The notes under the pieces: generated by a model
Database searches by the model: none
Seen by the model: the letters and a program-made list of their open reading frames with translations, nothing else
Told to the model about the DNA's origin: nothing
Position numbers and translations under genes: made by a program
Shown here: piece by piece, positions 1 through 9,365 of the stretch
Layout: every line of letters begins with the position of its first letter
Numbering within the stretch: position 1 is the first letter of the stretch
NCBI GenBank assembly: GCA_003175985.1
Contig: PSRJ01000153.1
Coordinates: 1 to 45,438, forward strand
Source of the DNA: Terriglobia bacterium
Lineage (GTDB): Bacteria; Acidobacteriota; Terriglobia; Bryobacterales; Bryobacteraceae
DNA: 45,438 nucleotides
Reading direction: 5' to 3'

Positions 1-126
1 GAAATCGCCAGCCAACTCAGAGTCCGGTCTGGTACGGTCGGAGCTCTGCTGGCCCGCGTTCAAAGCAAAATGCGCCATATAGCCGGGCCGCGGCCAGGCC
101 GCTCCCAATCTGCGAGCGCGGCCTGA
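1..126 (+). CDS. C-terminal end of an RNA polymerase sigma factor (partial)
   Basis: An open frame runs in from the window edge and stops with TGA at 124-126, giving 41 residues. It begins EIASQLRVRSGTVGALLARV and continues with a basic tail. This has the pattern of sigma-70 region 4: the EIA..L.....TV...L.R helix-turn-helix that contacts the -35 element. The N-terminal part is outside the window, so the family (probably ECF) is inferred from this helix alone. It could instead be the HTH end of another LuxR/sigma-like regulator. It converges on the VWA pilus-type gene, with only 39 bases between the two stop codons. Confidence 0.5.
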   Translation, partial: EIASQLRVRSGTVGALLARVQSKMRHIAGPRPGRSQSASAA

Positions 127-165
127 ACCGGCGGCCTCTCCCCCGCCCCAAGTGTTGCTGCTGGA

Positions 166-1866
166 TCATTTGGAAAGACGCAGAATTTCCGAAGCCACCG
201 CGATGAACGCGGCATTGAGCTGATCGGCAGAGTGAACTTCGAAGTATTGGCCGATCTGCTCGTTCACGTTCGGCATCGGCTGGCAGTCCTGCGTGTTGGC
301 GACCCGCTTCAGCAGTCCCGCGTCTACACCGCCGTTTCCCGTATAGCCAATGGTAAATATCTGAATCGGATTCATCGAACCGGTTGGCGCCGGGATGGTG
401 CCCATCGCCGTCATACTTCGGATCGTGTTGGCGGAATTGTCTACCGCATTCCAGATCCCGAGCCCCACTTGATATCCGTTTGTGGGTTGTGCCGGATTAT
501 AAGCCGTCCCGTTGTAATCCACACTCGAATAAATGTACATGTTGCCGGTGGTGGAATTTCCGTAGAGGTCGTAAGGCGGGATCTGGCGGAGATCGTTTAA
601 CTGCGCGTGCGATCCGGTATTGGGATTGTCCAGGTAGGCGCAGCCCGACAGCGCCGAAGTGGGCATCGACGAAACTGTGGTGTCATAGCTCGGGTGGTTC
701 ATCCAATACGCCAGGTTATGCGCTGCGTTGGTGTCCGTTAGCGGAATCAGGTGAAGGCCCACCGGAGTCCCCCAGCCCGGAGGATTGCCCGGCACCCCGA
801 TCCAGCCGGTCATGTGAGTGCTGGCATTGGAATTCTCCGGGTTGTATGTGCAACTGGTCGATCCCGGCGATTTCAGCGAGTTGGTGCTCGCGTTCGTATT
901 GTCGTTCGCGTTTACGGATAGTGTCGTCGGAACGCCATCCGTGAACAGCACGATCGCATTCAGCCGGCTGTCTGTGCCGTTTTGCGCCAGATCACGATTG
1001 TGAGCCTTCTGCAGCTCAATGTACGCCAGCGCCAGCGCCTCCGAGGTCCCTGTGCCTCCACCGGCTGTCATGGCATTGATCTGGTTGATCATCGTTCCGG
1101 CAGTCGGAGAAGTCCCAAAGTTGACATCCGGGCCTCCAGGACCGGATGCGCTGTAGTTGTAGGGCCAGTTCATCGGATAGGCGACCACGCCGCCACCCGA
1201 GAAAATCACCAGGCCCAGTTCATCGGTGCCTGGATTGAACATGCCCACGAAGCTCTTGGCCGAGCTCTGCATCGTGGTGAACACATTCAATCCGCTGACA
1301 GGGTCTACATTGTTCATGGAACCGGAGCGATCCAGCACCAGAACGATGCGTGAGTCGGTACGCGTGGCGGTGGCCGCGGAGGCTACCGTTGAGTGGTCTT
1401 GTCCGATGACACGCAGAAACAGCAGCGGCACATCCACGGTCGCGGAGACGTTGATCGTGTGCGTCGCCAGCACGGTTGTGGAACTGATGCTGGGCTGCAG
1501 GTTGCGGCTTCCCCAGTAGCCGGTCGGAAAATTCACGTTTAGAAACTCGGCGGCTATTTCATTGGTGTTGGCGGGTGTGCCGAGGAGGCGGCCGGCGCCC
1601 AGAGCTGCGCCGTCTACCGCCGCTGCCAGCTTGGCCTGCACGATGTAACACAGGGTCCCGTCGATCGCCAATCCCACTAACGGAACCATGAATAACGGCA
1701 GCATCATCATGAGCAGAATCATGGTGCTGCCTCGCTCGCCAGACCGCTCCCTCGCAGTCGCGGCTCGGCAATTGCCGCCAAACACGGGAAGGCGTTTCTC
1801 AGCCGCGCCCGTCAGCAAGCGGTTTTTGAACTCTCTCAGCACGCTTCTCGTAGTGTTCGGCTGCAT
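166..1866 (-). CDS. TadG-like pilus assembly protein with a von Willebrand factor A domain
   Basis: This 566-aa protein has a basic N-terminus followed by a hydrophobic helix at about residues 49-68. The segment RSGERGSTMILLMMMLPLF is typical of the TadE/G-like N-terminal anchor, in which a prepilin-like helix holds the protein in the inner membrane. A VWA domain follows from about residue 172, with the metal-binding DxSxS site at D179, S181 and S183 and a later LFTDG strand. The start is set at ATG 1864-1866 because a GAGGGAAAG ribosome-binding site lies just upstream. A longer frame reaches 1968 but would overlap the preceding gene. It is last in an operon with two TadE-like genes, 22 bases after the second. 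In this family such proteins are minor pilins or tip adhesins of Flp/Tad pili. No other tad genes are visible here. Confidence 0.85.
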   Translation of the reverse strand: MQPNTTRSVLREFKNRLLTGAAEKRLPVFGGNCRAATARERSGERGSTMILLMMMLPLFMVPLVGLAIDGTLCYIVQAKLAAAVDGAALGAGRLLGTPANTNEIAAEFLNVNFPTGYWGSRNLQPSISSTTVLATHTINVSATVDVPLLFLRVIGQDHSTVASAATATRTDSRIVLVLDRSGSMNNVDPVSGLNVFTTMQSSAKSFVGMFNPGTDELGLVIFSGGGVVAYPMNWPYNYSASGPGGPDVNFGTSPTAGTMINQINAMTAGGGTGTSEALALAYIELQKAHNRDLAQNGTDSRLNAIVLFTDGVPTTLSVNANDNTNASTNSLKSPGSTSCTYNPENSNASTHMTGWIGVPGNPPGWGTPVGLHLIPLTDTNAAHNLAYWMNHPSYDTTVSSMPTSALSGCAYLDNPNTGSHAQLNDLRQIPPYDLYGNSTTGNMYIYSSVDYNGTAYNPAQPTNGYQVGLGIWNAVDNSANTIRSMTAMGTIPAPTGSMNPIQIFTIGYTGNGGVDAGLLKRVANTQDCQPMPNVNEQIGQYFEVHSADQLNAAFIAVASEILRLSK

Positions 1867-1888
1867 AGTGACTTTCCCTCGAAATGCC

Positions 1889-2563
1889 TCAGAAGAAATT
1901 GAATGAATACGTGGTGGCATTGGAAACGAAGGGCGGCATGTTAAATCCCGTGGCGCCCGCCTCGGCAAGATACAATACCTGGCCGGACGGCAACCCTTGG
2001 GCTTGGCCGTTGATGACCTGATATGGGTTGACCCCGCTGAAGTTGGCCACCGCCCCGGCCTTCTTAACGTAATCGGACTGCGTGATCTTACCGGTGACCG
2101 GATCCACCGTTACGCCCGTCGGCCCGCTGGTAATCGGAGATCCGTAATTGCTGCTTCGGACATTCTGGTTGCCGATCAGCACGCGCTGCGTGAAAACCCA
2201 CTTCTGATAGTTCGTACAAGCCGAGGTCGGATTGCCATTGCCATCCACCGCTCCCACCGCCGCACAGGCATTCACATCGACATACGTAAGAGCCGAAAGT
2301 ATAACGACCGCCGTGCCGGAGCCGGGCGTCGTGCTGAGACCCAGGCTCGAACCGAGATTTCCCACGATTGTCATGTTGCCGGGCTGGGCGAAGTTCACAT
2401 CGCGCGCGTACATGTGACCGACATCGCGCGCCAACTGCACCGTTTGCAGGGTCAGGATCATATCGATTCCCGTAACCCCCGTGCCGAGTAACAGAGGCAG
2501 AAGAATAAGCATGCAGAAGGCAAATTCGATGCTGGATACTCCGCGCCGGTTGCGAGATCTCAT
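1889..2563 (-). CDS. TadE-like pilus assembly protein
   Basis: This 224-aa protein begins MRSRNRRGVSSIEFAFCMLI and continues with a hydrophobic helix to about residue 33. The arginine-rich start followed by G-x-S-x-I/V-E-F-A is the signature of TadE-like minor pseudopilins, which are anchored by one helix and exposed outside the inner membrane. The rest is rich in Gly, Asn, Thr and Val and has several cysteines, as expected for a folded extracytoplasmic domain. It lies 9 bases after the upstream TadE-like gene and 22 bases before the VWA/TadG-like gene, so the three are surely co-transcribed. It probably helps assemble or cap a Tad-type pilus. The family call is from the N-terminal motif only. 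Confidence 0.85.
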   Translation of the reverse strand: MRSRNRRGVSSIEFAFCMLILLPLLLGTGVTGIDMILTLQTVQLARDVGHMYARDVNFAQPGNMTIVGNLGSSLGLSTTPGSGTAVVILSALTYVDVNACAAVGAVDGNGNPTSACTNYQKWVFTQRVLIGNQNVRSSNYGSPITSGPTGVTVDPVTGKITQSDYVKKAGAVANFSGVNPYQVINGQAQGLPSGQVLYLAEAGATGFNMPPFVSNATTYSFNFF

Positions 2564-2572
2564 ACGCGTCTC

Positions 2573-3133
2573 CTATGGCGCCGTCCCTATGCAGGGCGGG
2601 TTCCGGGACGGCTCGATCAAATCGGCTGAGTTTACATTGGCGAAGATGGTGGACTTTTTGTCCGCCGCCGTTTTCCAGTCGAAGAAGCGCGGCAGAATCG
2701 GGACGAGCACAAAATTCTGCACCGAGACTTGCATGATATTCCCCGGAGCGTCCCCGGAAGGCGACCCCGAAACGTCCACCGCCGGACCGTTCGAGTTGGG
2801 AGCTGGCGGCTGAAAGTAGTTCACTTTGATCAGGTTGTATCCGGACTGCCCGTTGAGCAGACCCAGCGCGTTTGCCTGCACTGTCTTTTTTACTGTGTCG
2901 GTCAGGCAAGCGCCTTGCGCCATCTGCGTAGCCGTCAGGGTCACACCAGTGCGCACTGCCAGGCGCACGGCGCGCTGCAGCGTGCTCTTCGCAAAGATTG
3001 CCCAGGCCGTGTCTACGGTTACCGTAACCATAGCTAACATCGGTAGGAATACGAAAGTGAACTCAATGATTTCCGACCCTCTGGTTCGGGCTTTTCGGGA
3101 GCGTATCCTGTTTTCGATTTCCTGAGGTTTCGT
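2573..3133 (-). CDS. TadE-like pilus assembly protein with no canonical start codon
   Basis: This is the first gene of the TadE-TadE-TadG operon. The TadE motif RGSEIIEFTFVFLPML is encoded upstream of the first in-frame ATG (3038-3040), which lies inside the membrane helix and cannot be the real start. Reading upstream, no ATG, GTG or TTG occurs in this frame before the stop at about 3161. The best candidate is ACG at 3131-3133, because GGGAAGGGAGAG lies 7-8 bases before it. That gives 186 residues with a normal length of basic sequence before the helix. The rest resembles minor pilins, with a long hydrophilic C-terminal domain. Either a rare ACG start is used, an ATG was mutated, or there is a base error in the sequence. 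Confidence 0.75.
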   Translation of the reverse strand, partial: TKPQEIENRIRSRKARTRGSEIIEFTFVFLPMLAMVTVTVDTAWAIFAKSTLQRAVRLAVRTGVTLTATQMAQGACLTDTVKKTVQANALGLLNGQSGYNLIKVNYFQPPAPNSNGPAVDVSGSPSGDAPGNIMQVSVQNFVLVPILPRFFDWKTAADKKSTIFANVNSADLIEPSRNPPCIGTAP

Positions 3134-3297
3134 AAGCGCTCTCCCTTCCCCGTTTTTGCTCGCTTAGAAGAGTAATCTCAGCACCTCTTTCTTTACGCCG
3201 GCTTAGAGGAGATCCCCTGATACCGGTTCCAACCCAGTCATGGAGTTGTCACGGTGTCCGGGTTGTCGGTCCAAGCCGATTTGCCTTACAGTAGGAT

Positions 3298-6200
3298 TTG
3301 ACGCCCCGAAAATCGCTTTTATACTCTGTTTGCGCCTTGTCCCTGCTCGGGCCTGGAATGCTGGCCGCCGCGCCGGATCGCATCGCACGGGCCGTAGATC
3401 GCGGCCGCACCGTTGTCCTTCGCAATCACGTGCCCGTGGAAGCGCAGTCCCGCTTCGATCGCGGTCTCCTTGCTCCCGGCACGATCCTGTCCTATGCCAC
3501 GCTGCGTCTGAAACCAGCCGCTGGAATCGAGACATTTCTTGCCGATCAGCGAAATCCCTCCTCGCCGGATTACCACCGCTGGCTGACTCCGGGCCAGTTC
3601 GGGGACCGGTTCGGGTTGAGCCCGAACGACCTCGACAAACTCGCGGCCTGGCTCCGGTCGGAAGGTCTCCAGGTGAACGATGTTGCCCAAGGCCGGCTCT
3701 GGATCACTTTTAGCGGTACAGCCGCGAGTGTCGCCGGAGCCTTTCACACCGAGATCCGCCGCTACCAGGTGAACGGCGAAGCGCATTTCTCCAATGCAAC
3801 CGAACCTGCGATTCCCGCGGCTTTTGAAGAGGTGGTGAGTGGTGTCGATGGCCTCAATGATTTCGATATGCGCCCGATGTATCAAACCGAGAAGCAGCCG
3901 CGTGGGCCGTTCTCTCCGGAGTTCACCAGCGGCGCCTCCCGCTACCTCGCGCCCGAAGATGTCGCCACCATCTATAACATTGCCCCGCTCTACGCGATGG
4001 GGTTGGATGGATCCGGCCAGAAGGTCGCCGTCATCGGCCGTTCGGATATCGACATCCAGGATATACGGATCTTCCGCAAATCTTTCAATTTGCCCGACAA
4101 CGATCCGCAGATGCTGCTTTTCGGAACCAACCCCGGTGTCACGAGCAGTTCGGTTGAATCGGATCTCGATATCGAATGGGCCGGCGCGGTGGCTCCCAAC
4201 GCAACTATCGTCTACGTCTACGCGAGTAGTGTCACCACCGCCGCGCAATATGCTGTGGACCAGAACGCTGCGCCTGTGATTACGTTCAGTTACGGAAGCT
4301 GCGAGCCGTACAATAACGCGAGCTTTCAGGGAGTGGCGCAGCAGGCCAACGCGCAAGGAATAACCTGGCTTTCCGCATCCGGCGATTGGGGCGCTGCCAT
4401 CTGCGATGTCACTTCCCCTACCCCGCAGGCTTCCAAGGGTCCCGCGGGGACCTTTCCGGCCACGATCCCCGAAATCACGGCGGTGGGCGGCACCGAGTTC
4501 GACGATGGCGATGGCAATCGCTTCTGGGCTCCCGTCAACACTGCCAATGGGGGCTCGGCGCTCTCGTATGTCCCTGAACGAGCCTGGAACGATTCCACGC
4601 TGCGTAACGATCTTTCGGCCACTGGCGGCGGCCCCAGTGTGCTGTTCGCCAAACCCGGCTGGCAATCCGGCCCCGGAGTCCCCAATGACGATGCCCGCGA
4701 CACCCCCGACATCGCATTTCCAGCCTCGCCGCAGCGCTACGCTTACATCGTCTATGCCAACGGGGATCAATTGCACATAGGCGGCACTTCGGTGGCGAGT
4801 CCCGTATTCGCCGGCGTACTCGCTTTATTGAACCAGGCTCTCGCAAAAACGACGCAGGCTCAGCCGGGCCTGGGGAATATCAATCCGGCGCTTTACCGGC
4901 TCGCCCAGACTTCGCCGGAGATCTTCCACGATGTGGTCGTCGGAGATAATCGCGTCCCTTGCTCCCAGAGCAGTCCCGCCTGCACCGGCGCCGGCATGGG
5001 ATATAGTGCCGGCGCCGGCTACGATCTGGCCACCGGCTTGGGCTCACTGGATGTTTACCGTTTTGTGACGGGATGGAAAACCGGTACGGCCTCCACTACG
5101 ACGCTGGCCATTCAACCTGGTACAGTCAATGTGGCCGACACGGTCCACCTGATGGCTACGGTTGCCGGGCGAGGCGGCACGCCAACCGGCTCCGTCACAT
5201 TCCTGGCTAACGATGCATCCGTTGGCTCCGCCCTCCTCTCCTCCACCGGAACGGCCGTGCTCAACGTCAGTGCGGTGACTCTGGCCGCGGGCAACGGGAC
5301 TGTTAGTGCGCTCTATGCCGGCGATAGCGTCTTTGAAGGCTCGAGTGGAAGCGCCACTATCCAGCTCGCGACAACCGGAACCGGCTCCATGGTGGTGCCA
5401 TTCATTACGCCCAACCCCGTGCCCCAGTCGGGAAGCGTCTGGCCGTATGTGGTGGGTTTGACGGAAAAGGCCGGAGTAGCCACCACGTTGACCGGGTTTA
5501 CCGTCGACGGCTTCAGCCAGAATCTCTCTTTCTGGACCAGCACCAATATTCCGGCCAACGGGACTGTGCGCGCGAGCCTGGCGGGCAACAGCCTCACCGT
5601 CCCGGTGGACCGGCTCTTCGCGTTCACCGGCAGAGACGCCGATGGCCGCACGTGGAGACAGGAAATGACGGTTCCTTTTGTAGCAGGGAACCGCCCGTCG
5701 CTCGCGCCCTCCATCGTGCTTTCCGGCGCGCCTTCCACGGTTCTCCGCAACCCTCACGCCGACGCCTGCCAGTGGTCGCAGCAGATTACCGTTCAGGAAA
5801 CGGCCGGATTTCAAGTACAACTGGCCAGCTTCATTGCCGGGTCCACCAGTCTGAGTTCCCAGATCCAGCAGCTTTTTGGCACCACGCGCCTGGCCCCTTA
5901 TGGCATACTGCAAGCCACTGTCTGCTCGGACAACCTGACGCCTCCGGTCAGCAGACTCTATCAACTGGGGGGCACCAGCGAGCTCGGCACCCCTGTTTTC
6001 GCCACACTCTCCGTGTCATTCACCGCCGAGGCCTCGGCGGCGCCGGCACTCGCGGTCTCGCCAGCGGCCGTTACGTTTTCAGGCGACGGAACGGCATCAT
6101 TGAACTTGCGGTTTGACGGAGGCGACGCGGACTGGACCGCTGTCGTGCTTCCCGCCAACCGCACCACCTCGTGGCTGACGATTTCTCCGCGCTCGGGAAC

Positions 6201-7017
6201 CGGAGCAGCCGAAGTAACCATCCAGGCTTCCGCCGCCGCGCTCGCCAATGGAGTGTACCGCGCCCTGATCTCCATTCAGGCGCCGAACGCGCTCCCCCAG
6301 GCATTGCTCGTGCCGGTCGTTCTTGTAGTGGGCGGGTCCCAGGAAATGACGGTGAGCGCTGTCCGCAACAATGCCTCCGGTGCTGCCGCGATCGCGCCGG
6401 GCATGCAGGCAGTTGTGTACGGCTCTCAGTTGGCGGCTTCCTCGCAGTCTTTCCGCCGTCCGCCGCTGCCGTTCGCTCTGGCAGGAGTCTCGGCCACAGT
6501 GAACGGAGTGAGCGCGCCCCTCTACGCGGTCAGCCCCGGGCAAATCAACCTGCAAATTCCGTACGAAACCGGAATCGGCCCGGCCGTTCTGGCAATCAAC
6601 AACAACGGCAAAGTTGCCTTCTCTACACTACAAGTAGGAGTGGCAGCCCCCGGGATTGACGGCCTGGTGATCGATAACACGACAGGTCAGCGCGGACAAG
6701 CCCGTGCCGGAGACGCACTGACGTTGTTCTTCACGGGCGCCGGCGATTTGACGCCATCGCTAGCCACCGGGGCAGCACCCCCGACGGGTACCCCAACCCG
6801 GAATCTGCCCAGACCGCGGCTGCCGGTTTCGATCACCATTGGCGGTGTGCCCGCCACCATCACCTCCGTAGGTAACCCCAGCGGCATGGTCGGTTTGATG
6901 CAGCTCAATTGCACCGTCCCCGCCGCTGTGACGCCCGGCGCGCAGCCTGTTGTTGTAACCGTCGGCGACGCAGCCAGCGACCCGGTGAATATTACGATTC
7001 TGGCTTCGGACTCGTGA
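3298..7017 (+). CDS. Secreted sedolisin-family (S53) serine-carboxyl peptidase with Ig-like, BACON-like and TIGR03437 domains
   Basis: This 1239-aa exported protease starts with a signal peptide (residues 1-25). A pro-kumamolisin activation domain follows at about 40-200, and then an S53 catalytic domain. All expected residues are visible: E287 and D291 in ESDLD, oxyanion Asp D363 in SGDWG, and Ser498 in GGTSVASP. A calcium-site tail ends in AGYDLATGLGSLD. After it come an Ig-like domain (about 598-690), a BACON-like domain (about 910-1012) and a Solibacter-type TIGR03437 C-terminal domain (about 1016-1239, PLYAVSPGQINLQIPYE). S53 enzymes cleave proteins at acid pH; this one presumably degrades extracellular protein. 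The start is TTG 3298: the frame opens only one codon earlier, after a TAG, and the AGGA upstream is unusually close, so the start is not certain. It converges on the next gene with 7 bases between stops. Confidence 0.93.
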   Translation: MTPRKSLLYSVCALSLLGPGMLAAAPDRIARAVDRGRTVVLRNHVPVEAQSRFDRGLLAPGTILSYATLRLKPAAGIETFLADQRNPSSPDYHRWLTPGQFGDRFGLSPNDLDKLAAWLRSEGLQVNDVAQGRLWITFSGTAASVAGAFHTEIRRYQVNGEAHFSNATEPAIPAAFEEVVSGVDGLNDFDMRPMYQTEKQPRGPFSPEFTSGASRYLAPEDVATIYNIAPLYAMGLDGSGQKVAVIGRSDIDIQDIRIFRKSFNLPDNDPQMLLFGTNPGVTSSSVESDLDIEWAGAVAPNATIVYVYASSVTTAAQYAVDQNAAPVITFSYGSCEPYNNASFQGVAQQANAQGITWLSASGDWGAAICDVTSPTPQASKGPAGTFPATIPEITAVGGTEFDDGDGNRFWAPVNTANGGSALSYVPERAWNDSTLRNDLSATGGGPSVLFAKPGWQSGPGVPNDDARDTPDIAFPASPQRYAYIVYANGDQLHIGGTSVASPVFAGVLALLNQALAKTTQAQPGLGNINPALYRLAQTSPEIFHDVVVGDNRVPCSQSSPACTGAGMGYSAGAGYDLATGLGSLDVYRFVTGWKTGTASTTTLAIQPGTVNVADTVHLMATVAGRGGTPTGSVTFLANDASVGSALLSSTGTAVLNVSAVTLAAGNGTVSALYAGDSVFEGSSGSATIQLATTGTGSMVVPFITPNPVPQSGSVWPYVVGLTEKAGVATTLTGFTVDGFSQNLSFWTSTNIPANGTVRASLAGNSLTVPVDRLFAFTGRDADGRTWRQEMTVPFVAGNRPSLAPSIVLSGAPSTVLRNPHADACQWSQQITVQETAGFQVQLASFIAGSTSLSSQIQQLFGTTRLAPYGILQATVCSDNLTPPVSRLYQLGGTSELGTPVFATLSVSFTAEASAAPALAVSPAAVTFSGDGTASLNLRFDGGDADWTAVVLPANRTTSWLTISPRSGTGAAEVTIQASAAALANGVYRALISIQAPNALPQALLVPVVLVVGGSQEMTVSAVRNNASGAAAIAPGMQAVVYGSQLAASSQSFRRPPLPFALAGVSATVNGVSAPLYAVSPGQINLQIPYETGIGPAVLAINNNGKVAFSTLQVGVAAPGIDGLVIDNTTGQRGQARAGDALTLFFTGAGDLTPSLATGAAPPTGTPTRNLPRPRLPVSITIGGVPATITSVGNPSGMVGLMQLNCTVPAAVTPGAQPVVVTVGDAASDPVNITILASDS

Positions 7018-7024
7018 CCTGTGG

Positions 7025-9184
7025 TTAGTTTTCGATCGCCGGGCTCTGCCCCGCCGGCGGCGCAACCGTAAGTCTGGTCCGCTTGCGGATGCGAATAGTT
7101 GCAGTGCCGTCGGGCCCCGGCATTACCGGAATCTGGAAAAGCTTCGTCACTGGGTCGTAGATCAGGGCGCCTGTCGAGCCGCTCATCGCTTTCACCGCGG
7201 GCCGAACCGGCGAATAGCCGGAAATCACGCGCGTCTGCTCCCCGTCTGCAAATGCAATCGTCAGGTGCACCTTGCCATTGTCTGTCAGTGAAGGAATTCG
7301 TTTCTTCCCCATCGAGACGAATTGCCCGAGGTCGCCGAGAACCGCGATACCCGAAGGGCCGATGGGAGCCGCGATCAGGTAGAGGGAACTGTCGCCGATG
7401 GGCGCTGCCACCGTCTCCGAGGGATTTACGACGCGGCCGGCGCCGGCAAAATAGTCGTACACGTAGGTGGGAGAGTCCAGTCCGAGTTCTGACGTACTGA
7501 ACTTCGCCTGCACGTTGGACCCCTGTCCATAAGCAAAAAGGTAATACGTGCGGAGCTCGCCGAAATCCGTGGATGCGGCCGCGAGCTGGACTGCATCCGG
7601 CGCATGCGCGGCGTTTTGAAAGCTGCTGTCGATGGGAGTCACCGGCACGTCCGGCTTCACGATCACCCCATCGCGGCGCACGGAGCGTAGCAGATTGTCG
7701 CGGCTCTCCGTCCCGATCGCATCGCCGATGCCCACCGGTCCCGCCGAGAGGGTTGCCAGCAGCAGATTCTCGGTTTCGCGGCTCAGCAATACATCGGTGA
7801 ACGGCCAGATCCCCAGAGCGCTCGCAAGGCGCGAAGTGTAGAGGAACTCGGTCCAGCGCGCGCGCACAAACCGGTCCGCGCTGGTGCGAATCGTCGTGAG
7901 ATTGTTATACCGCGAGCCTTGCAGGAAATGCCGCGGCGAGGCCATGCAGTATTGCATCGTCAGACCGCGCTGCGCCATGCCCGAGGCCATATTGTTCAAG
8001 AAGGTATCGGCATCCGTCAGATTGAAGTCGGTATGAGCCTTATCGTCCAGCCAATCCTGTTCGTAGGTCCCGACACCGGAGCTGGAAAGATACGCCGCCA
8101 CGGCCCTCCAGTACGCCATATCCGTCACCACGTTGCCCGACATTTTATAGAGCTGCCGGTATGGGCTGCTGGGATCGATCCAACGCGCGTGTGTAATCAG
8201 TGAAACTCCCACACGCTGCTGGAACGCCGAGAGGCTTCCCGGAAACAACGTTGGCGACGCTGTGTACTGATAGATGCCGCTGCCGCCATCGTTCCACAAT
8301 CCCGACGCGCCCTTCGGATAAAACCAGCTATCCAGTTGAATGTACCCCAGGCCGATCGCCATCCGGTCGAAATCGGATTTGACAGCGGCCAGGGTGTCTT
8401 CGTAGGAAAGCGACGGGGCCGTCTTGTAGTAGTAAGACGCGCCGTTGTCGGTCCAGTAACCGACATATTTCAAGCTTCGATCGGCGTCGTTCGCCGGGCG
8501 CGTCTTCCCCTGCAAGGCTGTGAGCGTCTGCCCCCACGTATCGAACGCGCGGTTGATTCCTCTCTCGACCACCAACAGTGTCTGATGCTGGAACCCTTGC
8601 GGCAGGGCCGCAATCTTCGGGGAAATGCCGCTTTGCAGCTCACCGTTCGCGCTGTAGCCCGTTTGCGAGGCCATGAAGTTGGCGGCCGGAGACAGAATAA
8701 AAGCATTGGCGGACGAATCGAAAAAGATCCACGGGCTTTCGTCGGAGGAACTGTTGAACGATGGCGGAGCGAAGATACCCGCGTACGTCAGGCGGTCGAG
8801 GTTGCGCGGAAACTGGTTCCACTTGGGGAAGGAGAAACTGTTCGGAGATCCGTTGGGGCTCGTGACTGTAAAAAGTAGAGTCTGGTGATTTCCATAGGCG
8901 CGGATTGCAGCGTGGCGCGCGGCATCGGAGACAAAGTCGAACGAGATCTCCGAATAGTTGCCGGCCGCATCCCCTCCCGAGGCGACCGCTACGTTAACCA
9001 GGGGTGCCCCGATGCTTCCGCTGAATCGCCACCCCAGGTCCGCTACATAAACCTCGTAAGTCCCTGAAGGATCGACTGATACGGCGAGCCCGGCGGCGCC
9101 GCCGATGTTCGTGGACGCTATCCCGCCCCACGAAGTTAATAAAGCCAACAAGACTAGTAAAGAGACGGACTTGGTCCCGGACAT
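7025..9184 (-). CDS. Secreted glycoside-hydrolase-like protein (TIM-barrel type, GH36/GH27-like)
   Basis: This 719-aa protein has a signal peptide (about residues 1-24), then a beta-rich N-terminal region to about 225. A probable (beta/alpha)8 barrel follows at about 236-560, and then a beta-rich C-terminal domain. The barrel has acidic motifs at strand ends: YIQLDSWFYPKG (D285) and GTYEQDWLDD (E375, D377, D380). Together with the overall layout these resemble the alpha-galactosidase/GH36-GH27 clan. No substrate can be assigned, and the catalytic pair is inferred. It is convergent with the secreted protease and diverges from heme A synthase across a 131-base gap. The context suggests it belongs to a set of exported polymer-degrading enzymes. 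Confidence 0.7.
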   Translation of the reverse strand: MSGTKSVSLLVLLALLTSWGGIASTNIGGAAGLAVSVDPSGTYEVYVADLGWRFSGSIGAPLVNVAVASGGDAAGNYSEISFDFVSDAARHAAIRAYGNHQTLLFTVTSPNGSPNSFSFPKWNQFPRNLDRLTYAGIFAPPSFNSSSDESPWIFFDSSANAFILSPAANFMASQTGYSANGELQSGISPKIAALPQGFQHQTLLVVERGINRAFDTWGQTLTALQGKTRPANDADRSLKYVGYWTDNGASYYYKTAPSLSYEDTLAAVKSDFDRMAIGLGYIQLDSWFYPKGASGLWNDGGSGIYQYTASPTLFPGSLSAFQQRVGVSLITHARWIDPSSPYRQLYKMSGNVVTDMAYWRAVAAYLSSSGVGTYEQDWLDDKAHTDFNLTDADTFLNNMASGMAQRGLTMQYCMASPRHFLQGSRYNNLTTIRTSADRFVRARWTEFLYTSRLASALGIWPFTDVLLSRETENLLLATLSAGPVGIGDAIGTESRDNLLRSVRRDGVIVKPDVPVTPIDSSFQNAAHAPDAVQLAAASTDFGELRTYYLFAYGQGSNVQAKFSTSELGLDSPTYVYDYFAGAGRVVNPSETVAAPIGDSSLYLIAAPIGPSGIAVLGDLGQFVSMGKKRIPSLTDNGKVHLTIAFADGEQTRVISGYSPVRPAVKAMSGSTGALIYDPVTKLFQIPVMPGPDGTATIRIRKRTRLTVAPPAGQSPAIEN

Positions 9185-9365
9185 CCCCTAGTAATCACCC
9201 CGGTTCGTGAAGAATGGTACATCTTAGCACGGGTAAGTTCCTCATCGCGCTGTAACCGTACTATCCCCGATCTTCTTTAGTTCCATATCGAGTTTAGTCG
9301 ACCACGAGATTTACAATGGAAACATCGTCGCTGTATCCAAAGCATTTGCCCGCTATGCCGCGGCG

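Noticed and set aside
3319-4776. 485-aa minus-strand open frame inside the sedolisin gene
   Set aside because: It lies wholly opposite a clear protease and its composition is a shadow of GC-rich codons, with no motif or ribosome-binding site.
5044-5964. 306-aa minus-strand frame in the sedolisin Ig-like region
   Set aside because: It is antisense to conserved domains and has no motif.
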